Source: Plumapathes pennacea
Lineage: Eukaryota; Cnidaria; Anthozoa; Antipatharia; Myriopathidae
Assembly: GCA_964036295.1 (NCBI GenBank)
Contig: OZ038472.1
Location: 12,644,068 to 12,708,067 of the forward strand
Length of the DNA: 64,000 nucleotides
Reading direction: 5' to 3'
Shown here: positions 58,300 to 64,000 of the stretch, one piece after another
How the letters are laid out: each line of letters begins with the position of its first letter
Numbering within the stretch: the first letter of the stretch is position 1
Made by a program: the position numbers and the translations under genes
The notes under the pieces: generated by a model
Seen by the model: only the letters and a program-made list of their open reading frames with translations
What the model was told of the DNA's origin: nothing
Database searches by the model: none

Positions 58300-60660
58300 T
58301 CGGGTGCGTTCGGACGCTTCGGGTGCGTTCGGACGCTTCGGGTTGGGTCTATTCCGGAATAGGAATAGTTAAAATGACTCAAAGTTTTTTTGTTCTGGTG
58401 GAGATTCTGTTCGAAATTGTTTTAAAATCCTCCATGCTTGCATTTTGAGCAGCTCCCGACACATCCTAATTTTAATCAGCTCAAAACCAAAGAATTTTAC
58501 CGATCAGCAGCGCAATACCCATTTCGGAATAGACCCAATCCAATGTGTCCATATTTTTGCGATGCACAGTGGAGTTAGACCACCCCTCCCCTTAAGTTTT
58601 TGAGGGAATGACGGTGGCCGTTTACTTACCCAAAAAAACCCCACCCCACCCCGCGTTCTTGTTTTGTTCATGCGTCCCATGTGTATAAAATTAAGATGCC
58701 AAGCGTGCCAGAACCGGTTTGACTGCATTTGTTCACACGTTTCGTTCCAGCGTGCACAGAAGCCATTTGTAAGAAGACTCCGACGAAGATGGACGTGTTT
58801 GTGAGAAGAGATTTGAAGACCAAAAATGGCGGAGCAAGCGAAAGTCAGACTCTCTGGTGAGTCTTATTAAGTTAAACTTGCGACGTACGAACGGACGAAA
58901 CGGAACGAGCTTACGCTTAGCTTTATATCTGTCTCTGAAACATTCCAGGAACTTATTCAATGTCCTCTCATTTCTCGCAGAACTTTCACGCCACGCAGCT
59001 TTCAGGAGAGTGGAGAAGAAGCATGGCACATGGACTTGACTCAAAGTTTGGCTAGAGATGGCTTGAAACGAAAGACGAATGTGGAAGTGTACTGAACAGA
59101 AAACCGTAAGCTCTGATACGTTAATGTTATTCCACAGTCATGCATGTTACTTAGTTTTTCTTTGAATGGGGTGTTCCAAACGTTCTCAGTCAGTTCAATT
59201 TGCTCTGACTTTCTTTTACTTTAATTCGTGAACAAGAACGATTTTAAACGCGAGGGCACATTTTGAATTTGTTTTCCTGCACCACTTTGATAAATTATGC
59301 AAACAATACAGATATTGGCTGCCGAACAATGATGTCCAATCAATTTGGTTTACAAAGAATTCTTGTTTTGCCCGTGTTTTTTTATTTTTCTTGCCAACTT
59401 TTGTTGTCTTTCTAAAACGTTCATGATTGGCACTTGTTTGTGCGCGTAACTTTTTTTTTGTTGTGAAAACGTTGTTGTTACGCAGATATCGATTTAACGT
59501 TTTAGTGTTTCTGCTTGTAAATTTATCATTCTCTTTCTCGACGGTATAAAAAAAAAAACGCTTAACTTTGCTCACAAAACGGTTATTGTTTTCGCATATT
59601 TTTAATGTGTTTGCATCATTTTTGTCTTCGAAACTGCTGTTTTTTTTTTTAGTCGCCCTCGCGTTGATCTTGGCACAAATTTGTACAGTTCCTATTTTTC
59701 CTTTCGCTTTCAAATTTGGTTACGGCTTGATAAACAGATGTTGGACATAATGTTAGATTTTCTTTTATGTACAATTATTTTAGTCGCGACCTGATAGTTT
59801 TCTTTGGAACACCTCGAATTATTTTTCTACTTTTTTGCTGCTACAGCTGCTAGTATATACTCTTCAGAATTCGAACGTTGATTGTTTTCAAGCACAAAAA
59901 GTTTTTACGAGAACAAATCATTATTTTGATCTGGATATTTCGCGGCAGAAATATTACAACTTTGCTCGGAAGCAATGAAAAGTTGTGTCTTGTCTGATTC
60001 GTTTGCACCACAAGTTTGGTGGCCTGGCCAAATTGTCTCCAAAGTTTGTCGTGGCTTTTTCTTCGAATTTTCAGGTGTACCAGAGTTTAAGTTTGTGAAT
60101 TTCTTGAGTTAGAACTGTTTAGTTTGTGGTTCTGTTAAGTTGGGATGGTTGGAAGAGAATCGCGCGCTGTTTTTTTGTTTATTGAATTGGAAAGTCGTTT
60201 TGATTCCGTCGCACAGTTTTTAATCTGGCCTCGGTTATAGAATGTCGCGATGTCAAGCATTATTCTTCAACGTTAATATTTGTTCTTGACGCCGTGTTTG
60301 AATTAACTGGATGCTTCACGAAGCTGACGCGGTTCAACGAGAATTTAATCCCAGTTGTTGTTAGCTTTTATCGTTTTCAAATCCACGGCTTGAAATGTTT
60401 TAAGGACTTCATCTGTGATATTGTAATCGGTTTTAGTTCAAATTTGGCGCGCGCTTCTTAAACTTTACAAGGCGGGGACTTTTCACGGAGCAACTGATGC
60501 AGGCAATCGGTGTCTGCTTTCTTTCGCGGAGGCTCTAAAAGCGTCGTCGGTGTATTTTGAAATGTTCGTAGCCTTTAGCTTTTTAGTGAAGGACTCCTAG
60601 TTTGATGCAGGAGTCGCAGTTAGTTTTCTATTCCACCGCGGAAAGTACGTTTTTCTACCA
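58300..60660. other. Intergenic; weak candidate first exon
   Basis: A short tandem GCTTCGGGTGCGTTCGGAC sits at 58306-58350. ATG at 58789 opens a 68-nt stretch ending at a good donor (CTG then GTGAGT, 58857), preceded by TATAAAA near 58684. This could be a first exon but nothing downstream confirms it. 58863-60660 is T-rich with no gene I can identify. Confidence 0.3.
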
Positions 60661-60790
60661 GCCTGCGTAGCAGGGGGTCTCATTCCATGCGGTTCACGGG
60701 CGCCATTTTGTACTGGTGGCAGAAGGGAGACTGGTGGCGAGTGACAAAATTACAAGCCGGGGGGAGGGGGGCGGGGGCGGGGGCGGGAGA
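60661..60790. repeat. Half copy of the 33196 foldback
   Basis: AGCCTGCGTAGC, GCCATTTTGTACTGGTGGCA and GTGACAAAATTACAAGCCGG match the left arm of 33196-33455, ending in the same G-rich centre. Confidence 0.8.
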
Positions 60791-60984
60791 AAAGACTACG
60801 GCCAAAACGGTGGAAACGTCAGCATATGCAAGTGCAGGTTTTGTTGTTCGTACAACGCTTGTTCTAAAACATCAAGAATTATCCACAAACTCCAAACGAA
60901 GACTTGTTTACTGGAGAATAAGATATTGTGAAACACCCGTGCGCGATTTTTTTGTGTGCGTGTCTCGTGGGCCCTGCATGAATA

Positions 60985-61392
60985 ATTAGCCTTTGACCAA
61001 TGAAAGGCTGTTGTAAACCGGTTTTACATATTTCACACATATTTTGCCAAATGCGTGCATTCATATTTTGCCAAATGCGTGCATACAATGCATGCATGGT
61101 GTATTGGCCTTGCATCTGCAATGACTAGCCTTTGACCAATGAACAGGCTGTTGTAAACCGGTTTTACTGCATATTTCACACATATTTTGCCAAATGCGTG
61201 CATTCATATTTTGCCAAATGCGTGCATACAATGCATGCATGGTGTATTGGCCTTGCATCTGCAATGACTAGCCTTTGACCAATGAACAGGCTGTTGTAAA
61301 CCGGTTTTACTGCATATTTCACACATATTTTGCCAAATGCGTGCATTCTCGTGGAATATTGGCCTTGCATCTGCAATGATTAGCCTTTGACT
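60985..61392 (+). repeat. About 140-bp tandem repeat, three units
   Basis: AGCCTTTGACCAATGAA starts at 60988, 61127, 61268 and 61381, giving two full units of 139-141 bp and a shorter third. Each unit contains ATATTTTGCCAAATGCGTGC once or twice and GCATGCAT palindromes. Minus-strand ORFs repeating the same peptide are artefacts. Confidence 0.9.
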
Positions 61393-61469
61393 AATGAAAG
61401 GCTATTGTGTTTTACTTGCGTACTGCACGTGTTTTTGCTGCCGTGCACATTCCCCGTGCACATGTCCTC

Positions 61470-61502
61470 TATATAGTGCATCTGCTTCTCGTCATTTCAG
61501 TC
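61470..61502 (+). promoter_or_regulatory. Candidate core promoter, copy 1
   Basis: TATATAG at 61470 and TCAGTC with A at 61499, spacing 29 bp as expected for TATA to +1. No gene product is assigned. Confidence 0.35.
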
Positions 61503-61768
61503 AGTTGCTTCCCGAACTGCAAGCAGGACAGACGTACGGACCCGTTGGGACTCTAAACTTGAGGCAAGTCTGGTGAAATTTCTACGTGAAATGAAGGGAA
61601 AGGAAGCAGTCAGTGAAGTTTCAAAACGCTGCAGACGTGTCGGCTTTGTAAACGGCTGAAGAGCTCGCGTTTGTAAAATGTTCGTTTAATGAAGACGTTT
61701 CTCTCTTCTTTGCAGGGCAGTCGAAAGTCGAAGGCTTTGCCGGAGTTCTTCCCCGTGCACATGTCCTC

Positions 61769-61801
61769 TATATATTGCATGTGCTTCTCGTCATTTCAGT
61801 C
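61769..61801 (+). promoter_or_regulatory. Candidate core promoter, copy 2
   Basis: TATATAT at 61769 and TCAGTC with A at 61798, again 29 bp apart. Duplicate of the 61470 site. Confidence 0.35.
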
Positions 61802-62049
61802 AGTTGCTTCCCGAACTGCAAGCAGGACAGACGTACGGACCCGTTCGGACTCTAAACTTGAGGCAAGTCTGGTGAAATTTCTACGTGAAATGAAGGGAAA
61901 GGAAGCAGTCAGTGAAGTTTCAAAACGCTGCAGACGTATTGGCTTTGTAAACGGCTGAAGAGCTCGCGTTTGTAAAATATTCGTTTAATGAAGACGTTTC
62001 TCTCTTCTTTGCAGGGCAGTCGAAAGTCGAAGGCTTTGCCGGAGTTCTA

Positions 62050-62796
62050 CCTCGAAGTAAAGGTAAACCTTGTTTGTATTTGCTGTCTGGTTTATATTTA
62101 TCACGCGTAAAGAGGAGAAACGAAGCTTCAGAACTTTTTGCGCTTGCGAAATTTTCGATTAATAAGGACGTTTTGTCTCTTGTTAGCAGGGCAGCGGGCC
62201 CTTTCTGTACTTTAATTACTTGTCGAAGAGGGAGTGTTTCTTTCTTGTTTGTTACTAGTTCCTCGAGAAGTGGCCACAAGGCCGAATGTAGTTCAGACCT
62301 ACGGTCAAAATAGATCAATTTCACATCAAGTAAATAGGCGAATATTTCTTGGTTTGAATGTGGCGCAAAATGTTTATATGGTTTCGAATGTGCTAACGTG
62401 ACATCAACCTAGGAATTTTGTGTTGTTTCTTTCTCGTGATTAAAACTGAATTCAGTTTTGGGGATTTTGTTTTTGGTTTCTAGTTTTATTTGAAAAGGTT
62501 GCGAATCTAGTCCCTCGGATGTTTTTGCGTAGTTCATTTTCGATAGGGAGCTTAAGCAAACTAGGACGGCGACGGCAATGCGAGGAACCAGGAAAAGAGT
62601 GTTTCTGTAATCCTTATGTCTTTGTAACTTTGCCTATTCTTAGTTTGCTCAAATTTGTTCCGTTTTTTCCGAAGTTTTATTGCTTTCATCGTCTCCTACT
62701 AAGAAGAACGATGTCGTAATTTCTCAAAATGTCGTCCACGTCCTGACAACAGCATAAAAGAGTCGCACGCGAGAGCACGACAACCCGAGATCATGT
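62050..62796. other. Intergenic, nothing assigned
   Basis: Short ORFs in opposite strands overlap. From about 62518 the word CTCGGATGTTTTTGCGTAGTT appears once and is the key word of the array that starts near 62985. Confidence 0.5.
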
Positions 62797-62978
62797 CAAT
62801 TTTTAGCCTGAAAACGTGAAAGTTTCGTCCACAACGACTTTCTTGATAACGTTTTAAGCTGGAACAAGCTTTCTAATCCATCTTCGAACAAAATCCAGCA
62901 GTTTATTGGCAGAGGTCGAGAGAAAGAATTTCGTTAATCCTAGATTAGCTTAATCGACTTTCGAAAACCGGGCCCAGG
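62797..62978. mobile_element. Truncated copy of the GGGCCCGG TIR repeat
   Basis: TTTTTAGCCTGAAAACGTGAAA to CGAAAACCGGGCCCAGG matches the right three quarters of 43525-43772 with few changes. The left end is missing. Confidence 0.85.
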
Positions 62979-62984
62979 TGTTTC

Positions 62985-64000
62985 CCTCGGATGATTTTGC
63001 GTAGTTTCTTTTCAATGTTGGTCGTTAACTTTCAGTTCGTCGTCCAATTTTTTTTTTTTTTTTTTTTTTTGTGCTTAGATGTTTTTCTCTCGGATGTTTT
63101 TGCGTAGTTTATTTTCAATGTTGGTCGTTAACTTTCAGTTCGTCGTCCAATTTTTTTTTTTTTTTTTTTTTTTGCGCTCGGGTTTTTTTCGTGGATGTTT
63201 TTGCGTAGTTCGTTTTCAATGTTAGTTTTAAACGTTCAGGTAGTCGTTCATTTTTTTTGCGCTTAGATGTTCTTTCCCTCGGATGTTTTTGCATAGTTCT
63301 TTTCAATATTAGTCGTTCATTTTTTTTCGTGCTTGGATGTTTTTTCTTCGGATGTTTTTGCGTAGTTGCTTTTCAATGTTAGTCATTAACGTTCAGTTAG
63401 TTGTTCATTTTTTTTTCTTGCTGTGCTTAGATGTTTTTCAACATTCAGTTAGTCGTTCATTTTTTTTTTTTTTTGCGCTTAGATGATTTTTCCCTCGGAT
63501 GTTTTTGCGTAGTTTCTTTTCAACGTTGGTCGTTAACGTTCAGTTCGTCGTCTATTTTTTTTTTTTTTTTTGTGCTTAGATGTTTTTCTCTCGGATGTTT
63601 TTGCGTAGTTTCTTTTCAATTTTGGTCGTTAACTTCAGTTCGTCGTCCAATTTTTTTTTTGTTTTTTTTTTTTTTTGTTTTGCGCTTGGGTTTTTTTCGT
63701 GGATGTTTTTGCGTAGTTCGTTTTCAATGTTAGTTTTAAACGTTCAGGTAGTCGTTCATTTTTTTTGCGCTTAGATGTTCTTTCCCTCGGATGTTTTTGC
63801 ATAGTTCTTTTCAATATTAGTCGTTCATTTCTTTTCGTGCTTAGATGTTTTTTCTTCGGATGTTTTTGCGTAGTTCCTTTTCAATGTTAGTCGTTAACGT
63901 TCAGTTAGTCGTTCATTTTTTTTTTCTTGCTGCGCTTAGATGTTTTTCAACATTCAGTTAGTCGTTCATTTTTTTTTTTTTGCGCTTAGATGATTTTTCC
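62985..64000. repeat. T-rich tandem array with 509-bp higher-order period
   Basis: Units of about 80-110 bp contain CTCGGATGTTTTTGCGTAGTT, TTTTCAATGTTGGTCGTTAA, CGTTCAGTTCGTCG and a T run of variable length. The variant TTCGTGGATGTTTTTGCGTAG recurs at 63188 and 63697, 509 bp apart, and the following units repeat in the same order. The array continues past the window edge. Phe/Ser-rich ORFs in it are artefacts. Confidence 0.93.

Larger units (their letters stand above)
61452..62049 (+). repeat. 299-bp direct tandem duplication with promoter-like cores
   Basis: CCCCGTGCACATGTCCTCTA begins units at 61452 and 61751. The two copies are nearly identical for 299 bp, to CGGAGTTCT. Each has a TATATA box, an Inr-like TCAGTC 29 bp downstream, an open stretch ending KRCRR(V/I)GFVNG, and a TTTGCAG acceptor-like site before GGCAGTCGAAAG. 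Confidence 0.88.

Noticed and set aside
60879-61376. Minus-strand ORFs with repeated MQMQGQY peptides
   Set aside because: They follow the 140-bp tandem repeat unit rather than a gene.
63115-63774. Phe/Ser- and Lys/Arg-rich ORFs at the right edge
   Set aside because: They are products of the T-rich tandem array.
1-64000. tRNA or rRNA genes
   Set aside because: Only a SINE box B (15530) and retroelement primer sites resemble tRNA; no cloverleaf-sized gene was found by eye.

Overview
The window is nuclear DNA of a eukaryote: AT-rich, full of introns with GT/AG borders, and dense in transposon debris. Animal-type TRAF genes with a RING, TRAF zinc fingers, a coiled coil and a MATH domain, together with the repeat families seen here, suggest a cnidarian, most likely an anthozoan (stony coral or sea anemone). 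This is inferred from protein family and repeat character, not from a species match.

The gene backbone is a direct tandem array of three TRAF-family genes, all on the + strand. TRAF-A (97-3991) enters from the left edge without its first RING exon. TRAF-B (13204-19747, 556 aa) and TRAF-C (36741-42067, 555 aa) have complete coding regions. All share one exon plan (RING part 1, RING part 2, ZnF1, ZnF2/3, ZnF4/5, coiled coil plus MATH), except that TRAF-A has an extra intron splitting the ZnF4/5 exon. B and C are mosaic. Their RING and first zinc-finger exons have diverged (about 49-63% amino-acid identity in two exons), while everything from just upstream of the ZnF4/5 exon to the stop codon, introns included, is nearly identical. 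A small two-exon gene for a one-pass membrane protein lies downstream of TRAF-A (6467-7522). A frameshifted copy lies downstream of TRAF-B (19934-20521), and none is seen after TRAF-C. The ancestral duplicated unit therefore looks like TRAF plus small membrane protein.

The rest is mostly mobile and repetitive DNA. 7.5-12.2 kb is gene-poor. 12.6 kb holds a 168-bp palindrome. The TRAF-B introns hold nested MITEs, a SINE and foldbacks. 20.6-22.7 kb is a PIF/Harbinger-like MITE interrupted by a 1.77-kb LTR element with a tRNA-Leu primer-binding site. 24.4-28.7 kb is a 4.3-kb LTR retrotransposon encoding only Gag, on the minus strand, with near-identical LTRs. 31-34.5 kb holds a LINE tail, a foldback, and a Harbinger-like element with a broken Myb/SANT-like gene. 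42-46 kb is a cluster of palindromes, a minisatellite and TIR elements. 47.2-52.4 kb is a 37-bp satellite of about 140 units with higher-order repeats. 52.4-53.6 kb is a LINE reverse-transcriptase pseudogene abutting the satellite. 54-58 kb holds dispersed repeats and LINE scraps. 61.0-62.1 kb has tandem duplications including a duplicated TATA/Inr-like promoter. A roughly 100-bp T-rich tandem array runs off the right edge.

The TRAF proteins should act as cytoplasmic adaptors and possible E3 ubiquitin ligases downstream of TNF-receptor or Toll/IL-1-type receptors. The pattern of variable RING/zinc-finger modules on a constant MATH module is the most biologically interesting signal here.
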